Shown here in pieces: positions 6,326 through 13,989 of a stretch of DNA of 30,975 nucleotides. The notes beneath the pieces are model-generated. The model searched no databases, had not been told where the DNA came from, and saw only the letters and a list, made by a program, of their open reading frames with translations. Both the position numbers and the translations under genes were made by a program. How positions within the stretch are numbered: the first letter of the stretch is position 1; each line of letters starts with the position of its first letter. The DNA comes from a virus: IMG/VR virus record IMGVR_UViG_3300046009_007993, positions 1-30,975 of that record; one strand, given 5' to 3'.

Positions 6326-8170
6326 ATGCCAGCACCATTTGACCCGGCCAAGGCCGCAGTAGTCAACGATTTACTGCAACAAGGATTAACATTAGAGTCT
6401 GCAATTCAGCAAGCTGGAATTGCCGCGGATGATGCCTCACAGTATCAGTTAGATGTTTTACCTGGATCTGGGGAAGTAGGAAAAGTGATTCAACGCGGCA
6501 GTAACACGCCATTTGCAGGAGATACCACCGCAGATGTCCCGGTCACACTTAACACTACTCAGGGTTCGCAAGCTGATATCAGCGGAGATATCATAGCCAC
6601 TGATCCAAACTTGATCATAGTTCCGCCCCCGGCACGTATAGAATCAACTGAGCCAGTGGGCGTTGGTGACGCTGTGAATTATGGAACAGCATACGGTGAA
6701 CCTGTTGTTTTGCCCACAGTTCCGCAGACAGCCTTAAGCGATCAACAACTTAGACAAATCTATCCTGCCCCCGAACCAGATCCAGCAGGGCCGGTGGTAA
6801 CAGAAGCACAGGCTCTTCAGCAAAATGCACAAAACATTGTGTTAGATCCGCAAGCAGAAGCCACGCGATTATTGGTGGCTCAGGCTTCAAATCCGGATAC
6901 CGCTATAGCAGTGCCAGCAGATATCAACACACAATTATCTGATCAAGATGTATCAATATTTTACACTGCTCCACCACTGGTACCTGAGGCAGAGAGAGTT
7001 GATCAACCTGCACCAAGCCAAGATCCATTCACTCGACCAACGGAAACTGTTCCACCACCAGCCGAGGTAATCACACAGGCAGACAATCCATTTAGACCCC
7101 CTGCCCCACCTGTGGAAGTTACTCCTGTTGATTCGCCGGCAAATAATGATACCGATCCATTAGCGCAGAATCAAGTGCCTGCAGAACCTGCTGTAAGGCC
7201 TACCAGTACCACAGTGTCCAGCGGCATAGACCCCACGGTGTTTTTACTAGGTGCTGCCACGCTGATTGGCCCATCTGTGATTCCATTGCCAGTAAGAGAC
7301 GGACTGGCACTGGCAGGCACAAACAATGCAAGAAGTCAACAGGTTATCAACACACAACGCAGAGCCACTAACTCAAGAGATTGGCGTGTTAAATTAAAAC
7401 TTGGACCCAATGCAGACTATCTATACAATGCGGCACAACCTGGTGATTTGTTGTTTCCTTTACGCAGCAATGGCGGCACTGATGGAGTTATATTTCCTTA
7501 CACACCAAGTATTCAAACCACTTATGCCACAACCTATCAAAAGGTGCCGTTGACACACAGCAATCATCAAGGTTTGTTTTATAAAAACAGTTCGGCACAA
7601 GTTGTCCAAATCACTGCTACATTCACAGCACAGGACACACAAGAAGCTGACTATCTACTGGCAGTGATACACTTTTTACGCAGTGCTGGTAAAATGTTTT
7701 ATGGACAAGATGCCAATAATGGAGCACCACCACCGGTGTTGTTCTTAAGTGGATTTGGTGAATTTCAATTCAATAATCATCCGCTGGTACTGGAAAATTT
7801 TACCTATAATTTGCCTAACAAAGTGGATTACATACGAGCAAGAAGCTCAAACGATGTAAACTTGAATCTTCTTCAAAGACAAAATCGTGGTGGCAGCGCA
7901 TACAATGGACTCAGTGGTGTGCTCACAAGACTGAACACCTTGGTTGAAGTTACTCAACGTGTGTTAAAAATAAAACCTGGTGCCAATCCAAATATCATTC
8001 CCACGGTGCAAAATACTTTTGAACTAGGTGGCAACAATCCAACCTATGTGCCCACTGAAATGGAGATATCAATAACATTGATACCAATACAAAGCAGAGA
8101 ACAAGTCAGCAAACAATTTAGTTTGACAAAGTTTGCTCAAGGCAATTTACAACGAGGAGGATTCTGGTAA
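6326..8170 (+). CDS. Tail-tube cap / baseplate junction protein (gp48/gp54-like) with proline-rich N-terminus
   Basis: 614 residues from the ATG supported by AAGGA. The C-terminal domain (352-614) starts at DWRVKLKLG and carries IFPYTPSIQTTY, LTHSNHQGLFYKNSS, YLLAVIHFLRSAGKMFYGQD, PPPVLFLSGFGEF and a final FSLTKFAQGN. I recognise this pattern from tail-tube junction proteins (T4 gp48/gp54 type) of marine T4-like phages; these cap the baseplate dome and nucleate the tail tube. Residues 1-300 are rich in Pro, Ala, Gln and Asp and probably disordered; a motif recurs there as LSDQQLRQIYPAPE (137) and LSDQDVSIFYTAPP (204). A hydrophobic segment VFLLGAATLIGPSVIP (305-320) separates the two halves. 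T4 gp48 is only about 364 residues, so the N-terminal half is extra. GAGGAGG near its end serves the next gene; the stop and next start overlap as TAATG. Confidence 0.7.
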   Translation: MPAPFDPAKAAVVNDLLQQGLTLESAIQQAGIAADDASQYQLDVLPGSGEVGKVIQRGSNTPFAGDTTADVPVTLNTTQGSQADISGDIIATDPNLIIVPPPARIESTEPVGVGDAVNYGTAYGEPVVLPTVPQTALSDQQLRQIYPAPEPDPAGPVVTEAQALQQNAQNIVLDPQAEATRLLVAQASNPDTAIAVPADINTQLSDQDVSIFYTAPPLVPEAERVDQPAPSQDPFTRPTETVPPPAEVITQADNPFRPPAPPVEVTPVDSPANNDTDPLAQNQVPAEPAVRPTSTTVSSGIDPTVFLLGAATLIGPSVIPLPVRDGLALAGTNNARSQQVINTQRRATNSRDWRVKLKLGPNADYLYNAAQPGDLLFPLRSNGGTDGVIFPYTPSIQTTYATTYQKVPLTHSNHQGLFYKNSSAQVVQITATFTAQDTQEADYLLAVIHFLRSAGKMFYGQDANNGAPPPVLFLSGFGEFQFNNHPLVLENFTYNLPNKVDYIRARSSNDVNLNLLQRQNRGGSAYNGLSGVLTRLNTLVEVTQRVLKIKPGANPNIIPTVQNTFELGGNNPTYVPTEMEISITLIPIQSREQVSKQFSLTKFAQGNLQRGGFW

Positions 8171-8469
8171 TGGCAGTTTACAGCACAACCAGTCCGTATT
8201 TTAACACTGGCGTTACACAGTTTTATCTTGATCTCATGGTCAATAGACCTGTGCCACGCAGTTCAGACGATTTACTGATAATCATAAATTCAACCTACCA
8301 GTACAGACCAGATTTATTGGCATTTGACTTGTATGGTGATGCGTCGCTTTGGTGGGTGTTTTATCAAAGAAACCCAAACACACTACAAGCACCTCCACTG
8401 GATTTCAAAGCCGGCGTTAACATTTATCTCCCACAAGAATCACTGTTACGCACAGAACTAGGATTCTAA
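8170..8469 (+). CDS. 53: Small baseplate protein with LysM-like fold (gp53-like)
   Basis: 99 residues, about half of T4 gp53 (196). Residues 45-57, YRPDLLAFDLYGD, followed by SLWWVFYQRN and, after a short loop, KAGVNIYLP, match the LysM-like pattern shared by gp53 and P2 gpX-type proteins: an Arg-Pro-Asp helix, a YGD turn, a Trp-rich strand, an Asn loop and a closing beta strand. In T4, gp53 is a wedge component that joins neighbouring wedges around the hub. The start is well supported by GAGGAGG nine bases before ATG 8170 and by a one-base overlap with the previous stop. Its place beside tail-tube-cap and hub genes fits. The fold is likely; equivalence to gp53 rather than to another LysM-like tail protein is an inference. 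Confidence 0.68.
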   Translation: MAVYSTTSPYFNTGVTQFYLDLMVNRPVPRSSDDLLIIINSTYQYRPDLLAFDLYGDASLWWVFYQRNPNTLQAPPLDFKAGVNIYLPQESLLRTELGF

Positions 8470-8472
8470 TAC

Positions 8473-11385
8473 ATGGCTCTACAACCATCCAGTTTTTATC
8501 AAGCTAGAATTCAAGCAAACAATGAAGAAATTTTACGTTTAAGAAATCTGCTGGCCAGCGGTGATCTGACTGCACAGGAAACAGCAGAAATAACTGCACG
8601 TATTCCTGTGATTGAAGCTGACAATGTACGATTGCAAAGTTTGTCTAGACAGGCATTGTTGGCCGAACAAGCTTCTGGTCAAACTGGAGGACCCAGCAGT
8701 TCGGGACAAATTGTTGTTGACGATGGTGGCACAGTTGGCGCAGACAGCGCAATAAATGCTCTTGGTGCAATTGTTCCAATCAACGCAGTGAGTCAAAGTG
8801 GTACCAATGCAATACCAGTTGATACTTCCGCTTATTTTACTCCAAGCATTAATAGTTTGCCAATAAGAGGTTTATCAACCACCCAGGCCACAAGTGGTCC
8901 AAATGGGGTTGGTGCTGCTAGATCACTGTCTGACAGCATAGGGTTTGCTTCAAGACCTGGCGTTGGCAGCGGTAATGACAATGCTGAGCCGCCAATAGCA
9001 CAACGTGCAGAAGCCACGCGAGCAGCCATTGGCCAAGCTTTTTCTGAACCAATTCAGCCACAGCCCAATGTTTTAGACAAGTATTTGAGTTACAGCTATG
9101 TGGCTGAACTAAGGCTGATCAAAAGTGAAGCTTTTGCACAGTCCATGCGTAACCGCAGAATCAACTATGACAACGCAGGGTTGTTGATACGCAGTGGTGG
9201 TGCAAATGGGGTAGCGTCCACAAATGACAATCAAAGACGCAACAGATTTTTTGATCTTGATTTTTATTTAGACAATATAAAAATTACCAATCATTGTCAA
9301 GGTACCGGCACAGGTTCAGCTCACAGTTATCAAAATCTAAGTTTTACTGTCACCGAACCTAATGGCATTAGTTTTCTAGATAGATTGTACATGGCAACCA
9401 AAGACTATGTTGGAATTGAAAATTATTCCAGTGCAATTTATCTAATGATCATAAAGTTTTATGCTTATGATCAAGGAGGCAAAATTGTTAAAGCCAACAA
9501 TCAAAACAGTGGAGCCTACAACGATCCCAGCGCGGTTGTGATAAAAACCATACCTTTTACTATCAACGACATTGCATTTACCATTGACAGCAATCTTGTT
9601 ACTTACAATGTAACAGGGTCATGCATCGCCTATGAAGGGTCAATGACAAACCGAGGCACTATACCAAGAAACATTGAAGTATCTGGTGACACCGTTGATA
9701 AACTTTTACGTGGTGTGACAATCACAAATATTGATGCTGAGATTGCAGCAGACCTAGGAACCTTTCAAGGACAAAGTTTTCCATTGGGCGGGAACTTTGG
9801 CAGCACAGTAACCGCCACTCCCAGCGTGAATGCGCCCAACGACGCAGGAGCTAGTCAAACACAGGACAAGTACCAAGTGGTGTCTCTACAGGATGCTTTG
9901 AACTATGAAGAAAAGAAACATGTTGCACAAGGACTTTTTGAAATTGCCAATCAGTATGTTATAGAAATAGCCAGTCCAGTGATAGCCAATGCACAAGTTG
10001 GCAACGACAAGGGTTTTCCTGATCTTAGTAATAGTCCTATGACAGATGGCAGCAATCCGCGAAACAGCACAGATGAAACGCAGAGCACAGATAGGAAAAA
10101 AAGAGTTCTAGGTATAGCAGCAGGCACGCCAATTATTCATGCCATAGAAATGATCATTAGACAAAGCACTTTTATCACTGATCAGGCTGACATTGTTTAT
10201 GATCAAACCACTGACCAACCGTTGCCTATACCTAGCACAAAAGATAGACCGTTTGCCTGGTTCAAGGTCAGCATGAAAAGCGAACAGTTGCAATACGATA
10301 AAAAACGCAATGACTATGCTTATAAAATTACCTATATAGTAAGTTTGTACAACATCGCAGGCATGGATAGTCCTTACTTTCCAACAGGTCAATTCCGTGG
10401 GGTACACAAAAGTTATCCTTACTGGTTTACAGGACAGAACACCGCAGTTTTAGATTACAAAGCTACCTTTAATTACGCATGGACAAGTTTGATCAGCGGA
10501 TCAGCTGATCAACAGGCCGCTGGCGGTGCTTTTAGTTTAAGCCAAATTCGCAAAAAAGTATTTGCTCCTAGAAGTGCAGAAAGTTCTCAAGGTTTTAAAA
10601 ACCGCGGCGGTGAAGTAGCAGCCAGCGCAGCAGCATATCTTTATGATCAGGGCGCACTGGGTGAAGTCAATTTGAAAATAATTGGTGATCCAGCATGGAT
10701 GGCACAAGGAGAACTTTGGCCAGGCGTGAGTGCAACAAATTTTGATTACAAACCTTTTTTACCTGATGGCACAATTAACTTTGATGCCAGTCAACCGATG
10801 TTTGAAATCAGGTACGTCAAACCCAGTGATTATAATCTTGCAACTGGTTTAATAGAACCAGACCCAAATAGACTAGGCCCTGAAAATCAAAATCTAATAA
10901 GTTATGTTTACAGAGCGACCACGGTTGATAGTTTGTTTTCTGATGGACAGTTTACTCAGCAATTACAAGGTACTCTGTACTACTATCCAACACCAGCAAC
11001 AGTCAAAGGCACTGGATTGACTTTTGACGGGGATACCCAAACCATTGCGTCAAACATTTTACGCACGCCTAGTCCAGATAACAACATACCATTGATTCCC
11101 AATTTACCATCAAGTATTGGACAGTTACCCACTGGATTTAATTTAAACTTTCCTCTTAATGACGTCAACGTAGCCACTCCACCGTTTAATGCCAATCCAT
11201 TACCGTGGAGTTCACCTACTGCACCAAGCAGTACCGGAGGAATAAGACCATCAGTACTCAACGATTCAAGTTTTAGAACACTTACCCAAAACCTTTCTAG
11301 ATTTGGCGGCGGCAGTGGCATTGATAGGCTAACTACGCTGGGTGTTACCAACGCCAGATCACAGTTAATTAGGAAGGATCCATAA
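8473..11385 (+). CDS. Probable baseplate hub structural protein
   Basis: 970 residues. The N-terminus (8-65) is a charged, heptad-like helix (ARIQANNEEILRLRNLLASG), followed by a Gly/Ser/Ala-rich linker to about 195. The core from about 198 to 900 is beta-rich, with YSYVAELRLIKSEAF, FDLDFYLDNIKITN, LVTYNVTGSCIAYEG, RPFAWFKVSMKSEQLQY (about 591) and YPYWFTGQNTAVLDYKATFN (about 647). The final 70 residues are Pro/Asn/Ser-rich. Similar segments occur in large baseplate proteins of marine T4-like phages as I remember them. Lying directly before the gp5-like spike, in the place where a gp27-type hub protein would be expected, it is the best hub candidate here. I see no lysozyme or protease motif. 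It follows the gp53-like gene by three bases and overlaps the next by one (TAATG). The exact T4 counterpart is uncertain. Confidence 0.55.
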   Translation: MALQPSSFYQARIQANNEEILRLRNLLASGDLTAQETAEITARIPVIEADNVRLQSLSRQALLAEQASGQTGGPSSSGQIVVDDGGTVGADSAINALGAIVPINAVSQSGTNAIPVDTSAYFTPSINSLPIRGLSTTQATSGPNGVGAARSLSDSIGFASRPGVGSGNDNAEPPIAQRAEATRAAIGQAFSEPIQPQPNVLDKYLSYSYVAELRLIKSEAFAQSMRNRRINYDNAGLLIRSGGANGVASTNDNQRRNRFFDLDFYLDNIKITNHCQGTGTGSAHSYQNLSFTVTEPNGISFLDRLYMATKDYVGIENYSSAIYLMIIKFYAYDQGGKIVKANNQNSGAYNDPSAVVIKTIPFTINDIAFTIDSNLVTYNVTGSCIAYEGSMTNRGTIPRNIEVSGDTVDKLLRGVTITNIDAEIAADLGTFQGQSFPLGGNFGSTVTATPSVNAPNDAGASQTQDKYQVVSLQDALNYEEKKHVAQGLFEIANQYVIEIASPVIANAQVGNDKGFPDLSNSPMTDGSNPRNSTDETQSTDRKKRVLGIAAGTPIIHAIEMIIRQSTFITDQADIVYDQTTDQPLPIPSTKDRPFAWFKVSMKSEQLQYDKKRNDYAYKITYIVSLYNIAGMDSPYFPTGQFRGVHKSYPYWFTGQNTAVLDYKATFNYAWTSLISGSADQQAAGGAFSLSQIRKKVFAPRSAESSQGFKNRGGEVAASAAAYLYDQGALGEVNLKIIGDPAWMAQGELWPGVSATNFDYKPFLPDGTINFDASQPMFEIRYVKPSDYNLATGLIEPDPNRLGPENQNLISYVYRATTVDSLFSDGQFTQQLQGTLYYYPTPATVKGTGLTFDGDTQTIASNILRTPSPDNNIPLIPNLPSSIGQLPTGFNLNFPLNDVNVATPPFNANPLPWSSPTAPSSTGGIRPSVLNDSSFRTLTQNLSRFGGGSGIDRLTTLGVTNARSQLIRKDP
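11371..11378 (+). promoter_or_regulatory. Strong ribosome binding site before the spike gene
   Basis: AGGAAGGA, six bases before ATG 11385. It lies within the end of the hub gene and suggests high, coupled expression of the spike protein. Confidence 0.65.
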
Positions 11386-12818
11386 TGGCAGAAAATATAC
11401 AACGTAGTGGCGGAAGACAAGAACAATACAAATTAGATCGAGGCGGTGCTATTGCCGACGCCGGACCTTTCATTGGGGAGATCATGAACAACATTGATCC
11501 AACCTTTACTGGTCGTGTTCAAGTGTACATTGAAGCTTTTGGACAAGGCGATCCCACAGATGAAAGATTATGGCGTACTGTAAGGTATATGACACCATTC
11601 TATGGTAGAACCAACCCCAGAGCCAGCAATGATTTTACGCCAGGCACAGGATTTGGCACTTATCTAACCAATCCGCAAAGTTATGGCATGTGGTTTACAC
11701 CTCCAGACATTGGGGTTGAGGTATTGTGTTTTTTTGTAGAAGGTGACCCATCTCGAGGCTTTTATGTAGGGTGCATTCCGCAACCAGCTTCAACTAGAAT
11801 GATTCCAGCAATTGGTGCAGTTCGTGACGTGGAGTACACCGCGGAAGAAAAACAATATTTTAGTAGTTCACCTCAGATGCCTGTGACAGAAGTGAATTCT
11901 TGGAACCAAGGCATCATGAGTAATCCCAAGGTCACAACTGTTAAAAAACCTTTGCACAGCTATGTGGCTGCTGCAATGTTTCAGCAAGGTATCAACACCG
12001 ATCCGCAACGAGGTCCTATTACTTCAAGTTCACAACGTGAAACTCCTAGTAATGCTTATGGTATTATCACACCTGGGCGACCTATCTACAACGGTGGACT
12101 ACAACCTGAAACCATAGAACAACAATTGAACAGTGGTGCGTTGAAGCCAGTGGATGTCAAAGTCATAGGGCGACAAGGCGGCCACAGCTTGGTCATGGAT
12201 GATGGTGACCTAACAGGCAACGATGCTTTAATCCGAATAAGAACTGCCAAGGGACATCAGATAATGATGAATGACCAAGGCAACTTTATACAAATTTTGA
12301 CTGCGAACGGTCAGGCCTGGATTGAACTTGGTGTAGAAGGCACAGTTGATGTGTATGCTACCAACTCAGTGAATGTGAGAACCAAGGGAACTTTGAATTT
12401 ACATGCTGATAAAAATATCAACATCTATGCTGGCGGTACATTCAATGTTAAATCTAAAGAAAATATGAATTTAGAAACTGAAGCAGCCATGGCGTTGACA
12501 GGAACCAAGAATTTTCAAATCTACAGTCAGGCCACTCTTGATGTAAAATCAGATGGCAGTCTGGCAATACAAAGCGCGGATGGCGCATGGTCAGCCAGTA
12601 GTTTAAAATTACAAGCAGGTCGTATTGATCTCAACAGCGGCGGTGGCAGAAAACCAGGAAAGCCAGCACCAATAAAGAAAACCACATTAGATGATACAAA
12701 ATTCAATGATCAAAAGGGTTGGCAAGTACAGAAAAATGCATTGAACAGCATAGTAACAAGGGCACCTACTCATGAGCCGTATCCATGGCATGGGTTTGGC
12801 ACCAACGACGCAGGTTAA
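11385..12818 (+). CDS. 5: gp5-like baseplate central spike, no lysozyme domain
   Basis: 477 residues. Residues 38-131 form the OB-fold found at the N-terminus of gp5, gpV and VgrG spikes: DPTFTGRVQVYIEAFG, RTVRYMTPFYGRT, then GMWFTPPDIGVEVLCFF and DPSRGFYVGC. Residues about 265-418 are a regular run of short beta repeats (GNFIQILTANGQAWIELG, VDVYATNSVNVRTKGTLNLH, INIYAGGTFNVKSKENMNLE), typical of the trimeric beta-helix needle. The intervening 135-260 is polar and carries no lysozyme catalytic motif, unlike T4 gp5 (575 residues). The last residues, TRAPTHEPYPWHGF, are a conserved tail in marine relatives as I recall them. The protein should trimerise on the hub and form the membrane-piercing tip. 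It has a strong ribosome binding site. Confidence 0.83.
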   Translation: MAENIQRSGGRQEQYKLDRGGAIADAGPFIGEIMNNIDPTFTGRVQVYIEAFGQGDPTDERLWRTVRYMTPFYGRTNPRASNDFTPGTGFGTYLTNPQSYGMWFTPPDIGVEVLCFFVEGDPSRGFYVGCIPQPASTRMIPAIGAVRDVEYTAEEKQYFSSSPQMPVTEVNSWNQGIMSNPKVTTVKKPLHSYVAAAMFQQGINTDPQRGPITSSSQRETPSNAYGIITPGRPIYNGGLQPETIEQQLNSGALKPVDVKVIGRQGGHSLVMDDGDLTGNDALIRIRTAKGHQIMMNDQGNFIQILTANGQAWIELGVEGTVDVYATNSVNVRTKGTLNLHADKNINIYAGGTFNVKSKENMNLETEAAMALTGTKNFQIYSQATLDVKSDGSLAIQSADGAWSASSLKLQAGRIDLNSGGGRKPGKPAPIKKTTLDDTKFNDQKGWQVQKNALNSIVTRAPTHEPYPWHGFGTNDAG

Positions 12819-12823
12819 ACAGT

Positions 12824-13561
12824 ATGACAAGTCAAGTTGATACACAGTTAGCAAAACTCATAGGTGCACCAGTGCAAAATGCTGTGACTATCTCTGACTT
12901 TATAAAACAATCATTGGTGCCACCAACTGTGGGACCTCTTAGCAGCGCAGAAATCAAAGCCATGCTTGGACAACTTCAGGCCAGCAGCCAGCAAACTCTT
13001 ACCACAGTGACAGCTCAGGCCATAGGAATTTATGGAATACCGCCTGCACAAATAGAACAAGCAGGTTATCTAAAACCAGGTACTACAGAATCCTATCTTA
13101 AAAATAGTGCCAATGTGGTGTCAGTGCTGAATTCGCCAGCGGTTTGGACTGGCAAAAACAATGTGTTTAATATCAAGCTGTTTTTAGCCAGTCAGGCAGT
13201 TCAAGCCAACGCAGCCATAGACGTTTTTAACGCTGCCTATTCAACCTTGGCCAAACAAGGTATCTTAACTGGTGCCAGCGTGAATGGAGTGGGGGCTATG
13301 CTACAAGGATCATTGAGATTTGGCACAGAAGCAATGAGTGCCTGGAGCAAAGGTCAGTCTCCAGGAATTATTGTTGCACAAATAAATCAGGTTGCAAAAC
13401 AAGGATCTTATGCGGTGACTTTTGCTAGAGATTTACCCGCCGGCATATCAGGCACAGGACCAGCTGTGGGATTTCAGAAAAGAGTAAATCGTAGTCTGTT
13501 GGATTCTGTTGTACTAAGAATTTTAGGCAGCAAGAAGATTCCGCCACCAAATTATGGATAA
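12824..13561 (+). CDS. Unrecognised tail/baseplate-associated protein
   Basis: 245 residues from ATG 12824, five bases after the spike stop. A longer version from ATG 12785 would overlap the spike gene by 34 bases and begins with an atypical WVWHQRRR, so I reject it. The protein is rich in Ala, Gln, Ser and Val and looks mostly helical. A central segment, IGIYGIPPAQIEQAGYLKPG (67-86) followed by NSPAVWTGKNNV (103-114), resembles the 'aGy.kp...w.gk' segment in phage proteins associated with lytic transglycosylase-like domains, but I see no catalytic glutamate in the expected context. It has no signal peptide. Lying between the spike and gp25 genes, it may be a hub-associated or peptidoglycan-contacting component. 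The function is unknown. Confidence 0.6.
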   Translation: MTSQVDTQLAKLIGAPVQNAVTISDFIKQSLVPPTVGPLSSAEIKAMLGQLQASSQQTLTTVTAQAIGIYGIPPAQIEQAGYLKPGTTESYLKNSANVVSVLNSPAVWTGKNNVFNIKLFLASQAVQANAAIDVFNAAYSTLAKQGILTGASVNGVGAMLQGSLRFGTEAMSAWSKGQSPGIIVAQINQVAKQGSYAVTFARDLPAGISGTGPAVGFQKRVNRSLLDSVVLRILGSKKIPPPNYG

Positions 13562-13569
13562 TTAATAGT

Positions 13570-13944
13570 ATGACTACTTTTATTGGATTCAACACCGTGG
13601 ATCAGTTTAAGAAATTTACTCTCACTGATCAAGCCTTGATTAAACAAGATCTAAAGAATGCTTTTAATATCCGTCAAGGCAGTCTGCCAGGGCGCCCAGA
13701 CTACGGCACAAGAATTTGGGATTATGTGTTTGAAAACATGACTGATCAGATGTTGGATTCAATGAACACAGAAATTCAAAGAACCGTTGCTCAAGATCCT
13801 AGACTCCAAGTAAATTCAGTTTTGGCTTTTCCGCGAGACAATGGGTTACTGATAGAACTAGAAATTCAATTTGTAACTTCAACTGATGCCGAGCGCCTGA
13901 GTGTGTTTTTTGATTTACAAACACGTTCTGCTAGTTGGCTCTAA
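13570..13944 (+). CDS. 25: Baseplate wedge protein gp25
   Basis: 124 residues, close to T4 gp25 (132). The family pattern is clear: DLKNAFNIRQGSLPGRPDYG (27-46), RIWDYVFENMTD, then a helix MNTEIQRTVAQDPRL (65-79) and beta strands NSVLAFPRDNGLLIELEIQF. In gp25-like proteins the EPR motif in the core bundle joins the sheath-like handshake fold; here it reads DPR (76-78). Gp25 bridges the tail tube, the sheath and the gp6 ring of the wedge. It precedes gene 6 as in T4-like relatives, separated by 45 bases that carry a late-type box. There is no strong ribosome binding site before ATG 13570; GGATAATT is the only purine-rich run nearby. Confidence 0.9.
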   Translation: MTTFIGFNTVDQFKKFTLTDQALIKQDLKNAFNIRQGSLPGRPDYGTRIWDYVFENMTDQMLDSMNTEIQRTVAQDPRLQVNSVLAFPRDNGLLIELEIQFVTSTDAERLSVFFDLQTRSASWL

Positions 13945-13964
13945 AAACCACCATTTTTTGCTTC

Positions 13965-13972
13965 ACTAAATA
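13965..13972 (+). promoter_or_regulatory. Second late-type promoter box, ahead of gene 6
   Basis: ACTAAATA in the 45-base gap between 25 and 6 resembles the T4 late box and CTAAATA forms described in marine T4-like phages. Transcription starting about six bases later leaves a short leader with AAGGTG (13980-13985) before ATG 13990, the same geometry as at 6300. A poly-T run (13953-13958) precedes it, but I see no convincing stem for a terminator. Confidence 0.55.
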
Positions 13973-13989
13973 TAGGAACAAGGTGAAGC

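Noticed and set aside
12785-12823. ATG start extending the 245-residue gene by 13 codons into the spike gene
   Set aside because: The extra residues are an antisense-like Trp/Arg-rich string from another frame of the conserved spike C-terminus, and there is no ribosome binding site.
13945-13964. Possible terminator (AAAAACCACCATTTTTT) after gene 25
   Set aside because: The only stem would be A-T pairs around a short loop with no GC core, and a promoter box follows immediately.
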